A stretch of 64,000 bases of DNA from Glandiceps talaboti (Eukaryota > Hemichordata > Enteropneusta > Spengelidae), in the NCBI RefSeq assembly GCF_964340395.1, contig NC_135564.1, positions 21,845,442-21,909,441 of the forward strand. Direction: 5' to 3'. The position numbers and the translations under genes were made by a program. A model generated the notes under the pieces. The model worked only from the letters and a program-made list of their open reading frames with translations, was not told where the DNA came from and did not search any database. Positions within the stretch are counted from its first letter, which is position 1; each line of letters opens with the position of its first letter. Of this stretch, positions 11,850 to 22,836 are shown piece by piece.

Positions 11850-12527
11850 GTCTATTTGATTTAGGTTCACAAGTGTTGTTGTGTGATCAGAGTAGTGATA
11901 TCAAGAAAATGACAACATAAACTGCCAGTTCCTTAAAACCCAATCATAGCGGGGACTATGTCATTCGCAATGACTTGTCAGTCATGCAGCAGGACTGACT
12001 CTTTTTGGCTGCCACAGTCCAGCAGCATTCTTGCAGCAGGACTGTGGCAGGAATGCATGCATGACTGAAAATTTTTCCCTGTGATATAATGATATTTCTG
12101 ATTATCAGACATTGACACCTCTCAGATTCTCATTCTTGGAAATATTAGTTAAAATATTTCAAAAGGGAACATGTACAAGAGTGAAATAGTATTTAGGTAT
12201 ACATGTATTGTTGTTTTAAAATCTAGGCTTGCTGTACTACTACTGTAGCAATGATAATGTTTCAAATGATATCATTAGATTCATTGCAACTAGAGTTTAT
12301 TCTATATGGAAAAGTAATTTATAATAGATATTGGTGTAATGTGTTCTTGTCAACTACATTTGTTGTTTTATTGTTGTAACTCATAATATCGTAATGTAAC
12401 GTTCAATATCGATGTCAACTGTGAAGCACTTAATACTAAATATAACTCCTATACATCATTTCGCATAACAGCTAGAGGTATTTGTAAGTAGTGTTTTCCA
12501 AAATGAGCCCCCCACTTCAAGTGGTAT
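11850..12527. other. No gene seen; small hairpin at 12009-12050
   Basis: AT-rich unique sequence. CTGCCACAGTCC (12009-12020) is complementary to GGACTGTGGCAG (12039-12050) around an 18-base loop. Confidence 0.5.
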
Positions 12528-12761
12528 AACTAGATACCACATTGGCATACAGACTGAGTATTCCATGGTATATACCATTTACATCCACCAAACTAGATAC
12601 CACATTGGCATACAGACTGAGTATTCCATGGTATATACCATTTACATCCACCAAACTAGATACCACATTGGCATACAGACTGAGTATTCCATGGTATATA
12701 CCATTTACATCCACCAAACTAGATACCACATTGGCATACCGACTGAGTATTCCATGGTATA
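12528..12761. repeat. 63-bp minisatellite, left part, about 3.7 units
   Basis: The unit contains AACTAGATACCACATTGGCA, then TACAGACTGAGTATTCC, then the perfect 14-base palindrome ATGGTATATACCAT, then TTACATCCACCA. The array is interrupted at the palindrome centre by a pogo-like element and resumes at 15448 in register. Confidence 0.97.
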
Positions 12762-13375
12762 CTGTAAAACATGTTATTTTAGCGAGCATGTTATTTTAGC
12801 GAAATTAGCGAACAGATCCACTTCGCTAATTTAAAATGCCGCTATTATTAGCAATGCGTTGAAAATAATATATTCAAAATGGCGGCCAATGAAAATATCA
12901 ATACCGTATATACACACACGCACGTCATACCAGTCCACACATACAAACAAGATCATGAATGATTTACGTTTCATAATTGCAATTTTTAATTTTAATTACT
13001 AGTATATACACCATTACAATAAATATAATCGTACAAGACGACTGGAAAACAAAGAATGAAAACATGTTACAGAAAGTATGAGTATCCAATCTGAGCCTAC
13101 TACTAGTACTAGTATATATATACTTCTAAGTTCTACTGTACTACTTCCACTGTACTACTAAATAAAACTCACTGGGCGGAAACAAAGTCAACCATACTAG
13201 CTACAATAAATATTTTAGATAAGAAAATCAAATCACTGCTACTACAACTAATACTACTTGTAAATTACTGTAATTTCAAACATGCTAGTTCACTTCCGAT
13301 CATGAAAAACAAATTTTGCACAGACAACAGCGTTTGGATCTGACACTTTCACGGCATCAAAGTTCACATTTTTGT

Positions 13376-14868
13376 CTATTCTAAAGCCGATGTTATTCCA
13401 GCCTTCTGAAAACCATTTCGAATGAGTTCAGAGTCTTGATGAAGACGATCAAATGAGCTCAGTAACCAGTTGGCGTGTAGTGGCTTCAATCGCGTCAATG
13501 ACAAATCGACGACTGGGTTGTTCTCATCCACTTCGTTACAAATTTCCTTTGCATACCAGTTCGTAAAACTTTCACACATGTACTCTTTGAATCTCGCATT
13601 TACAGTCAAATCTAGCGGTTGAAGCTCACCTGTACAACTGGCAGGTACAAACACAGCCCTAGCGCCAATCTCTTGTAGTTTTGCCAGCACGGACTCGCAT
13701 CGATGAGCACGGAACACATCCAAGATCACCACGGCAGGGTGATCAACAGCCAGGCCGAGATGGTTCCGTGTAGTGTTGAGATATGGGGCGATGATTGTGT
13801 CGATGTAACGGCACATGGTCGATTCGTTGCTCCAGTGGTTTTCAGAATGCCAGATATCCCAGTCTTCAGGAAAGTTGAATTTTGGATGACATTGTTTAGT
13901 TTTTCCCTTGTAGATCAGCTGAGGCGGCAATAAAGTACCATTCATTGAACAGGCGATGACAGCAGTCATTTGTCGTTTATCATCAAGGCCTATGATGGGT
14001 ATACTTGTCTTGCTCCTTCCTTTTCAAGCGTCCAGTTTGAAGTAGGAACAATGTTAACTCCGGTTTGATCAAAGTTAACGACGAGGTCTTCGGGTATGTC
14101 ACAGCTTTTCACGTTATCAGTAATTCTCTTCAAGTAATCGGCCTTCACTTGTGGGAAGTCAGCTGGCAGTTTACGAGCTGCCTTTGTCCCTTTGCGTTTG
14201 ACGTAACCATGACGCTGTAGAAATGACTGGGCCCAACTTCTGGTAAGATTTATGTGGCCCCCAAACTCTTGCAGTGCTGAACGATTTTTCTTTAATAAAA
14301 GTCCCTTTCCAGCAGCAATAAGTATTTTTCTGTTGACAATGCCACCCTTGGCCCGGATGACGTTGACGTAGTCCACAAGCTCTGCCTCGTGTCGGCCGAG
14401 TAGTAGGGCGTGACCACGAGGTTGACGGGGCAATGTGGAAATGACGTCAACCCTTGAAGTTTGCTTGGCCTTCAGGTACGCAGACTTCATACCCCGAACA
14501 CTGCTTTCATTCAATTTCTTGCCAAGTAGCTTGCTAAAATGAGAGGCAGCTCTGCTACAACCATTCTCTACAGCATATCGACCGATCTTTGCTCTTGTTT
14601 CATCATCATAGTGTGCGTAAGAACGTGGACGCTTTCTATTCAGTCTGTCGACTTTGAACTGGGTATCGGATTGTTGCGTTGTTGACATCATTTCATCGGT
14701 GACGGCTTTATTCATGGCAGCGATGACTTCGGCACTTTCACTTGACTTCCCGTTGTTTGGGTCTGGTAGACACAAGGTAGACTGTGCTGGCTCTCTTCGG
14801 TACTGTATGTAACGTAGCATAGCGATATTGAAGTGGAATAGTATTACGATCGTAGTTGTTATCTGCAT
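13376..14868 (-). pseudogene. Pogo-type DDE transposase, broken by one frameshift
   Basis: Two adjacent minus-strand frames (14868-13990, 292 codons, and 13969-13376, 197 codons) form one transposase. The N-terminal part has a first helix-turn-helix-like region (about residues 85-135) and a CENP-B/Tc5-like DNA-binding region (about 155-230). The DDE catalytic core follows: NFDQTG (D267) in the first frame, then VVILDVFRAHR (D84) and QPLDLTVNARFK (D120) in the second. The last two aspartates are separated by 35 residues. The frames meet near 13990-14000: the first ends QVYPS-stop, while the next frame reads IIGLDDKRQMTAV there. That conserved block shows the break is a one-base shift rather than two genes. 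A start at Met 14820 (MLRYIQYRRE) is an alternative to 14868. Inactive unless the shift is a sequencing error. Confidence 0.88.
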
Positions 14869-14931
14869 GAAAGCTAGATAGAATTGTGACTGATCGTAAC
14901 AAAACTACCCAATTTTATAGAGAGAAAACAA

Positions 14932-15266
14932 AAACAGCCTGACAGCTTGGGTTTTCACCTGTACGATTTCCGCTGACTTTTATTTTTCCAAAAAAATATA
15001 AAGATGTGACAATGATGATGGCTTTCATTAGGTGTCTACGGCAGTCAAAGGCTCATACTCGTACATTGTCATGATGATCGTTCATAAACAATACAAACAA
15101 AAACAATTTGACAGCTAGCTTGGGTTTTCACCTGTACGATTTCCGCTGACTTATTTTTCTAAAAATCATAAAGATGTGACAATAATGATGGCTTTAATTA
15201 GGTGTCAACGGCACTCAAAGACTCATACTCGTACATTGTCATGATATCGTTCATAAACAATACATC
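14932..15266. repeat. Tandem duplication (about 167 bp, 2 copies) inside the pogo element
   Basis: Both copies contain cttgggttttcacctgtacg, then atttccgctgactt, then a diverged segment ending catactcgtacattgtcatg and gttcataaacaatac. It lies just upstream (5') of the transposase gene, so it may hold its promoter. Confidence 0.85.
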
Positions 15267-15447
15267 GGATGAAGTCAAACTGGCGGATGAAGTCAAACTG
15301 GCCGTAAACAATGTACCACTCGTCAGTTGTCCTTGCAAAATGTAGCCAATGTGTTATAGGCATGATCGCTAAATTAACATGTCGCTAAAATAGTAGCAGA
15401 GCTGTAATCGCTAAAAAAACATGCCGCTAATTCAACGTGTTTTACAG

Positions 15448-16800
15448 TATACCATTTACATCCACCAAACTAGATACCACATTGGCATACAGACTGAGTA
15501 TTCCATGGTATATACCATTTACATCCACCAAACTAGATACCACATTGGCATACCGACTGAGTATTCCATGGTATATACCATTTACATCCACCAAACTAGA
15601 TACCACATTGGCATACAGACTGAGTATTCCATGGTATATACCATTTACATCCACCAAACTAGATACCACATTGGCATACAGACTGATTATTCCATGGTAT
15701 ATACCATTTACATCCACCAAACTAGATACCACATTGGCATACAGACTGAGTATTCCATGGTACATGTATATACCATTTACATCCACCAAACTAGATACCA
15801 CATTGGCATACAGACTGAGTATTCCATGGTATATACCATTTACATCCACCAAACTAGATACCACATTGGCATACAGACTGAGTATTCCATGGTATATACC
15901 ATTTACATCCACCAAACTAGATACCACATTGGCATACAGACTGAGTATTCCATGGTATATACCATTTACATCCACCAAACTAGATACCACATTGGCATAC
16001 CGACTGAGTATTCCATGGTATATACCATTTACATCCACCAAACTAGATACCACATTGGCATACAGACTGAGTATTCCATGGTATATACCATTTACATCCA
16101 CCAAACTAGATACCACATTGGCATACCGACTGAGTATTCCATGGTATATACCATTTACATCCACCAAACTAGATACCACATTGGCATACAGACTGAGTAT
16201 TCCATGGTATATACCATTTACATCCACCAAACTAGATACCACATTGGCATACCGACTGAGTATTCCATGGTATATACCATTTACATCCACCAAACTAGAT
16301 ACCACATTGGCATACAGACTGAGTATTCCATGGTATATACCATTTACATCCACCAAACTAGATACCACATTGGCATACAGACTGATTATTCCATGGTATA
16401 TACCATTTACATCCACCAAACTAGATACCACATTGGCATACAGACTGAGTATTCCATGGTATATACCATTTACATCCACCAAACTAGATACCACATTGGC
16501 ATACAGACTGAGTATTCCATGGTATATACCATTTACATCCACCAAACTAGATACCACATTGGCATACAGACTGAGTATTCCATGGTATATACCATTTACA
16601 TCCACCAAACTAGATACCACATTGGCATACAGACTGAGTATTCCATGGTATATACCATTTACATCCACCAAACTAGATACCACATTGGAATACAGACTGA
16701 GTATTCCATGGTATATACCATTTACATCCACCAAACTAGATACCACATTGGCATACAGCCTGAGTATTCCATGGTATATACCATTTACATCCACCAAACT
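15448..16800. repeat. 63-bp minisatellite, right part, about 21 units
   Basis: Same unit as at 12528-12761. It is open in three frames (longest 487 codons, HIGIQTEYSMVYTIYI-type repeats) only because 63 is a multiple of 3 and the unit lacks stops. One unit at 15761-15768 carries an extra CATGTA at the palindrome (TACATGTA). Units with cagac and cgac (tacagactg/taccgactg) alternate in part of the array. Confidence 0.97.
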
Positions 16801-17058
16801 AATAAACCATCTTACAATTCTTATTTTGTTATTAGATTCAACTATGCAGCAGTCACTGAAACTGATCCAGTTGTCATAGGATAGACAAGATGAAGAGTGT
16901 AGGTTTATAAAAACACTGCAGTAGTCATTACAAACACAGCTTTAACAAATTCTGTCCAGCTTGACAACATCTCTAAGTGTATTAGGTGGTGGATAGCTGA
17001 TGCATGAAAGGTGAATTTCCAATCTTTGTTTGTGTATTCTATAACCCAGAGACTTGGC
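16801..17058. other. No gene seen
   Basis: Unique AT-rich spacer between the 63-bp and 40-bp arrays. Confidence 0.5.
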
Positions 17059-18170
17059 TATCTGGCTTGACAGTGTCCAACCAGTATGTTAAACCAGTTA
17101 GCTGGCTTGACAGTGTCCAAACAGTATGTTGAACCAGTTGGCTGGCTTGACAGTGTCCAACCAGTATGTTGAACCAGTTGGCTGGTTTGACAGTGTCCAA
17201 CCAGTATGTTGAACCAGTTGGCTGGCTTGACAGTGTCCAACCAGTATGTTGAACCAGTTGGCTGGTTTGACAGTGTCCAACCAGTATGTTGAACCAGTTG
17301 GCTGGTTTGACAGTGTCCAACCAGTATGTTGAACCAGTTGGCTGGCTTGACAGTGTCCAACCAGTATGTTGAACCAGTTGGCTGGCTTGACAGTGTCCAA
17401 CCAGTATGTTGAACCAGTTGGCTGGTTTGACAGTGTCCAAACAGTATGTTGAACCAGTTGGCTGGCTTGACAGTGTCCAACCAGTATGTTGAACCATTTG
17501 GCTGGTTTGACAGTGTCCAAACAGTATGTTGAACCATTTGGCTGGTTTGACAGTGTCCAACCAGTATGTTGAACCATTTGGCTGGTTTGACAGTGTCCAA
17601 CCAGTATGTTGAACCATTTGGCTGGTTTGACAGTGTCCAAACAGTATGTTGAACCATTTGGCTGGCTTGACAGTGTCCAACCAGTATGTTGAACCAGTTG
17701 GCTGGTTTGACAGTGTCCAACCAGTATGTTGAACCAGTTAGCTGGCTTGACAGTGTCCAACCAGTATGTTGAACCAGTTGGCTGGTTTGACAGTGTCCAA
17801 CCAGTATGTTGAACCAGTTGGCTGGTTTGACAGTGTCCAAACAGTATGTTGAACCAGTTGGCTGGCTTGACAGTGTCCAACCAGTATGTTGAACCATTTG
17901 GCTGGTTTGACAGTGTCCAACCAGTATGTTGAACCAGTTAGCTGGCTTGACAGTGTCCAACCAGTATGTTGAACCAGTTGGCTGGCTTGACAGTGTCCAA
18001 CCAGTATGTTGAACCAGTTGGCTGGCTTGACAGTGTCCAACCAGTATGTTAAACCAGTTAGCTGGCTTGACAGTGTCCAACCAGTATGTTGAACCAGTTA
18101 GCTGGCTTGACAGTGTCCAACCAGTATGTTAAACCAGTTGGCTGGCTTGACAGTGTCCAACCAGTATGTT
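17059..18170. repeat. 40-bp minisatellite, about 28 units
   Basis: The unit GGCTTGACAGTGTCCAACCA plus GTATGTTGAACCAGTTGGCT is exactly 40 bp. Variants are ttgg/ttagg, cttg/tttg, ccag/acag and agttg/atttg. The frame rotates every unit without stops on the minus strand, giving an artefact of up to 340 codons. Confidence 0.97.
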
Positions 18171-19022
18171 GAACTACTTGGCCAAGTCTTTTGAATTGTT
18201 TACTCTATACATTATTTGACTGTTTACTTTGAATAAATGATATAGATAGTATACGTTATGACAATACATTACACTGGTATATACTGTGATGTCTAACTTA
18301 CAATATGCTTTGAGGAATATGATTTGAACTATGTATGTGATATTTCTTTGCCTGCATACAGGTCAAAACATAGATATTATATTGAGTTTTATATCCTGTA
18401 TGTCTTTCTTATGACTGTATTAAAGAGAATGTTGGGACTACATTATAGGGTGATCTAATTATAGCATTACAATGTGTATAGTGAAACATACATTATTTGA
18501 GTTTTGTATGAACAACATTAGCATGAATAGTATGGATATGATATTAAAAGACTTTGCCATGCATGGCATTCATTTTGAAGTTCCAATTTGTTTGTCACCT
18601 GCCACTACCCTCGATTAATGATTCATTTTTTAACTGCATGAAAATATTGTCCTCAAATACACATACATTACTGACAGAGAAACTAAGGGCTAAAAAGGTA
18701 ATAAAACAAAATTTATATGTGTTTAAGTACACAGCGCCCTCACAGGGGAAATGTGATCTTTAGGAACCTTTGTTTCTATCTGCTTACTGTACTTACATTC
18801 AAAATATTATGTGCTCACATTCACTAACACACAGTTGTACATTTGATATCCACACCAGTAATATAGCTATGAGACTAAAAACGTTTTTGGTGATCTTGTT
18901 ATGAGGAAGATAAACAATGGAAGGACAAGGTGTCCAATAAGAAAAACTGATAGAAGTCAACAGAATAAAGATCACCACACAGTCACACATATGCATGTCT
19001 GCAAGCACACATGAAAGCAAGC
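18171..19022. other. No gene seen
   Basis: Unique AT-rich sequence. A 69-codon frame at 18554-18763 has no recognised features. Confidence 0.5.
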
Positions 19023-19037
19023 ATACACACACAAATT

Positions 19038-19099
<62 letters not shown>

Positions 19100-19283
19100 T
19101 TGTAACACACACACACACATGCACGCATGTGCACACCACACACATATATATATATATAAACACACACATACCCACCACAAACCATACACATATATATACA
19201 CAAACACACAAACCACACCACACCACACACATACACACACACCACACCACAACACACACACACCATACCACACCACAACACAC

Positions 19284-19314
<31 letters not shown>

Positions 19315-19334
19315 ACGCACACACACACACCACA

Positions 19335-19398
<64 letters not shown>
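19023..19398. repeat. Compound (CA)n / (ACCACA)n microsatellite
   Basis: Two clean CA runs flank a mixed segment of TATATA, ACACC and CACGCA words. The open frames (His/Thr or Cys/Val) are artefacts. Confidence 0.97.
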
Positions 19399-19402
<4 letters not shown>

Positions 19403-19786
19403 GGAAGAGGGCTCTGACCCTGATATTTATTGTAATACATGCTGTACTAACATTGGCCACCAGATTTTCATTGCTGGCTTCAGTTCTCAATTTTCACTGT
19501 TTCATTTGCTAGAAAGTAGTAAATGATCTTGTCCTGTAGCAGACAGGTTATTTGATACATTTAAAACTGACCCTTTACCTATCTCTTTCTATGACGGATG
19601 TCTACTCCAGATAACATATCACCATCCAAAATCATACAGTTTGAAATCAAGAGTATCTCAACCACGTATCATTATCATGTATATGGAACACTGTGATGAT
19701 ACATGTAACTCCTTGATTGATTTATTACCATTCAATGCCATTCCACACCTCATGTCTCTTCATCATCTCTCTTCAATTTTCTCCAG
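19399..19786. other. Sequence upstream of the first visible TBC1D5 exon
   Basis: AT-rich, ending in a pyrimidine-rich acceptor (tcttcaattttctccag). I see no promoter signal. An upstream exon, if any, is not recognisable here. Confidence 0.5.
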
Positions 19787-20027
19787 GTACTGTTCTGTGT
19801 TAGAGGATGTCTAGATGATCCAGAGTTTGAAATCAATCAGAATATAGCCTTTACAAGTTCACTAGCATTGACAATGTCTCACAGACATGCAAATGGAAAG
19901 ACAGGTGCTGGAAATGTCGTAACAAAAGAAGCAATATTGAGTGAATTAGATAAATTTGGACAAAAAGGTGGCAATAAAAATGATGTGGTAGATGCCAATA
20001 CACAAGAGCAGTCAGCTGATGATGATG
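19787..20027 (+). CDS. TBC1D5: TBC1D5 exon 1 of those visible (N-terminal region, possible start codon)
   Basis: The exon is preceded by a good acceptor (pyrimidine tract, then ctccag) and followed by the donor gtgagt. The proposed start is the ATG at 19874, which has A at -3 and begins MSHRHANGK. It gives 51 codons plus one base. The frame is also open upstream to the acceptor, so this may be an internal exon with the true start further 5', or the first 87 bases may be 5' UTR. The last base G joins TA of the next exon to make Val in frame. The encoded segment is polar, with acidic stretches, and probably disordered. This region is poorly conserved between species, so assignment rests on phase continuity and spacing. 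A separate upstream gene is less likely. Confidence 0.68.
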
Positions 20028-20378
20028 GTGAGTATGTTGTTTTATTTTTGTTTAGTTTTGTACAACCATACAGTAACTATATTTTCAAGTCTATTAATCT
20101 TTCTAACTGTGTTGTTCCCTACAGACTTGCTATATTTTTGTGTTCTGTATTGCCATACTGTATACAGACTTGTTAGCAAAGACTATTAATCTTTCTAACT
20201 GTGTTGTTCCCTACAGACTCTGCATATATATTACATTTACATACATAGTAACATAATGCTGTTTTCCTTGTACACTAGATAGATGTCAGTGACTTAGTTC
20301 ATCTTATATGCCAGAGATACAACAAAAAATGAATTGAGGAAATTTTTTAATTTGCCTTTCTGTAAGAAGGACATTGGG

Positions 20379-20379
<1 letters not shown>

Positions 20380-20434
<55 letters not shown>

Positions 20435-20452
20435 GCGTGTGCGTGTGTGTGT
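20380..20452. repeat. (GT)n microsatellite at the head of a dispersed element
   Basis: GT run followed by ggttagaaacgatttggccaattgaagtaaaac. A similar arrangement (GT run, then a ggctcaattcaagtgaaa word) occurs at 30625. Confidence 0.93.
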
Positions 20453-20539
20453 GGTTAGAAACGATTTGGCCAATTGAAGTAAAACTTATACAAATATATA
20501 TTCAGATTTGTTCATGCCAAGTTGATCTGTGCCATTTTT

Positions 20540-22836
20540 AGCTCCGCTGTCAGCGAAAGCTGAAAGCGTAGCTTTAGGTATAGGTGGGTATTGAGGTATA
20601 GAGAGTAGAGTGAATCATAGGTGTCCGTCAAACTTTTATATTTTTACTATCTACTCCGAAAGTGACAGTCGGAATTCTTCGATATTTGGTGTGCATGTTC
20701 CCTGGGGGGAGGCTATTCAGATTTGTTCATGCCAAGTTGATCTGTGCCATTTTCAATTTTTTATGATTTTTTTTTATAAAATGTCATTTTCATCAACTCC
20801 TTGAAAACCTCTTATTAGATTGCTTTGATATCTGGCGTGTTGATGCGCAGGGGGTAGCTTACTCAGATTTGTTAATTTCAAGTCAGCACATCCTCATTTT
20901 TATTATTTATTTATTTTTTTTTGTAATTTGAAAAAAAAATGAATATGTTAATGAGCATAATGACCGACGCCATATTGGAAATCAGTCGACGAGACTTTAA
21001 GTAAACTGCCACTTTTCAAAAGACACTATTGACGTCAAACAAGCAATGTAATATGTGCTATTGTCATAATTCTACGCAGGGTTGTAAACAGGGTTGTAAA
21101 CTTCAAATCCAATTCTGCACCCTTCTACATAATCAGCCAGTCCGCAACATCCTCATTTGCATACTCTATCCTGATTCGACCAGAAGCTGAAGGTGACCTC
21201 ATTTGACCAAGCGATTTTCCACAGCAAGTATCTTGAGTATCAACGCAGGACGTTCTTGGTACTCACTAAAATCACACTTCAGACCCACTATAAAAGTGTG
21301 ATGTTTTCAGATAACATGTAACTTGTGGTTAATTCTATATTGTCGTGCAATTTGGAATGACAGTGAACCAGAATTCAGACAACTTGCGTAAGGAAGGGCA
21401 TGCCAGGCATGCGGTTGAAGTTATGGCCGACAGTTCACATGTAAAGTTAAACGACATGAACGTGTCTTGCCTTTCCAAAATGCAAATATTTGGCAAGTAA
21501 AAATAATTAAAATAATTACAACTTTAATTTGGCTTCAGACTTTGCATTATGTTTTGCGTATCTTTCCCCGTTTTACATGTAAATCCGAAAAGGTTCTCTC
21601 TCATCATGTCATCAGTGTCAGTGATCATACCGCGCGGGGCTGCTTTGAGTACGAGCGAAGTGAGGCATGTTGAGGTATTTTGTTGAGAATTATAAATATT
21701 GCGAAATGTCAAGTACAAGGTTTAAATACAACGGAATGATGAAAAAATGGCAGAGTCTGCTGACAGGCGCCGGTCGCAAGAAACACTGTGAATTAAAATA
21801 TCAGACGATGTATGTAATCGCCGACAATCCACCCGTATGCACGAGGGACTAACCCGGAAGCAAGTCGTTGTCAGCCATACGTTACAGTGGTAATATCGTC
21901 CGAGAAATCGCTGCGTTCAGAGTGTCATTATTCACAGAATTGTTGTTTTCGAGTGAAAACCCGTCTTGAATTGTATAACTCTAACAAATGAAGACATGTC
22001 AAGTTATATTTTGAAAGTTGTATCGCTAGTTTGAGACGATTTTCTCACGTACTATAGTACTATTGAGGCTTACTTGGAAGTAGTAGGACCTTACTCCAGT
22101 TCATCGGGAAGTTTAGCCAGTCCGATAATTCTTTCTGGTTTAGTTTACAACACTTTTGATCACGCAGATTTTGTTGTTGTTGTGATGAAAAGAAATAAAA
22201 AAAAGGATCATTTCAACCATTTCGTTGTGTTTTCTTTGTGAAAGGTAACCGAACATGAACGAGTGTTACCACTGTAACGTATGGCTGAGAATGACTCTCT
22301 TCCGGGTACTTGAGATTGCCGCCGTACGGAAACTAAGATGGCGATTAATACATTTCTTCCCTATATATATCTACCACAACTAGTACAAGTTGAATGTTGT
22401 TGACTTTGTAAATTTGTGAGAAAATTGAAATTCAAATTGCCTCAAAATTATTTTAGATCCCTAGTTTATTTCATTCATCATTAAAATTTTCCAGGGTTAC
22501 AGCTGTAAGACACTGGAATTATTTATAGCCAACCTCAAAATCCTCTTTTTTTCTTTTTCTTGTGTGCATTTCCCAGTCATTTTTTTCTGAGATTTTGTGC
22601 AATTTTTCATAACAGTAGATTTTTGTTATAAAATGGTGACTATGGTATAAAAGTACAATACATTATAATTACCAACTTCTGTGTAAAATGTGTTTTATAG
22701 TGAGACATCATATGAAACCACTAACCACTTTATTGCATCACTAAAACAAAACTGCATAGTGAAGAGCTGAAGACCTGAACCACTTCTACATGTCACCAAA
22801 ATAAAAAATTAAATTAAAAAAAAAAACAGCGGAGCT
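20540..22836. mobile_element. AT-rich element bounded by AGCTCCGCTGT inverted repeats
   Basis: AGCTCCGCTGT at 20540-20550 is matched by ACAGCGGAGCT at 22826-22836. A 38-base direct repeat (ttcagatttgttcatgccaag...) occurs at about 20500 and 20714. The interior resembles 22859-24505, so part of the element is tandemly duplicated. No transposase is recognisable; the short open frames look non-coding. Confidence 0.55.
21812..22353. mobile_element. Inverted-repeat element (MITE-like), about 542 bp
   Basis: Imperfect terminal inverted repeats of about 80 bases. The left starts ATGTAATCGCC and the right ends GGCGATTAATACAT. The inner 23 bases are perfect (21871-21893 and 22266-22288, core CATACGTTACAGTGG). 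The homologous place in the second duplicated unit (about 24070-24080) lacks it. The target duplication is unclear. Confidence 0.7.

Larger units (their letters stand above)
12762..15447 (-). mobile_element. Pogo-like (Tc1/mariner superfamily) DNA transposon, 2686 bp, TA target duplication
   Basis: The element begins CTGTAAAACATGTTATTTTA and ends with the inverted counterpart ...ACGTGTTTTACAG. The ends are flanked by TA at 12760-12761 and 15448-15449. Removing the element and one TA restores the minisatellite palindrome ATGGTATATACCAT exactly. Subterminal TTTTAGCG-type words recur near both ends. It carries a frameshifted transposase on the minus strand and a tandem duplication upstream of that gene. 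Confidence 0.93.

Noticed and set aside
15421-16884. 487-codon open frame and its companions in two other frames (480 and 451 codons)
   Set aside because: The 63-bp unit has no stop in three frames and 63 is a multiple of 3. The encoded 21-residue repeat exists in several frames on both strands, which is an artefact of the minisatellite.
17039-18080. Long minus-strand frames (up to 340 codons) with VKPANWFNILVGHCQ-type repeats
   Set aside because: The 40-bp unit cycles through all three frames without stops, so the same protein appears in each frame. No coding signal beyond repeat structure.
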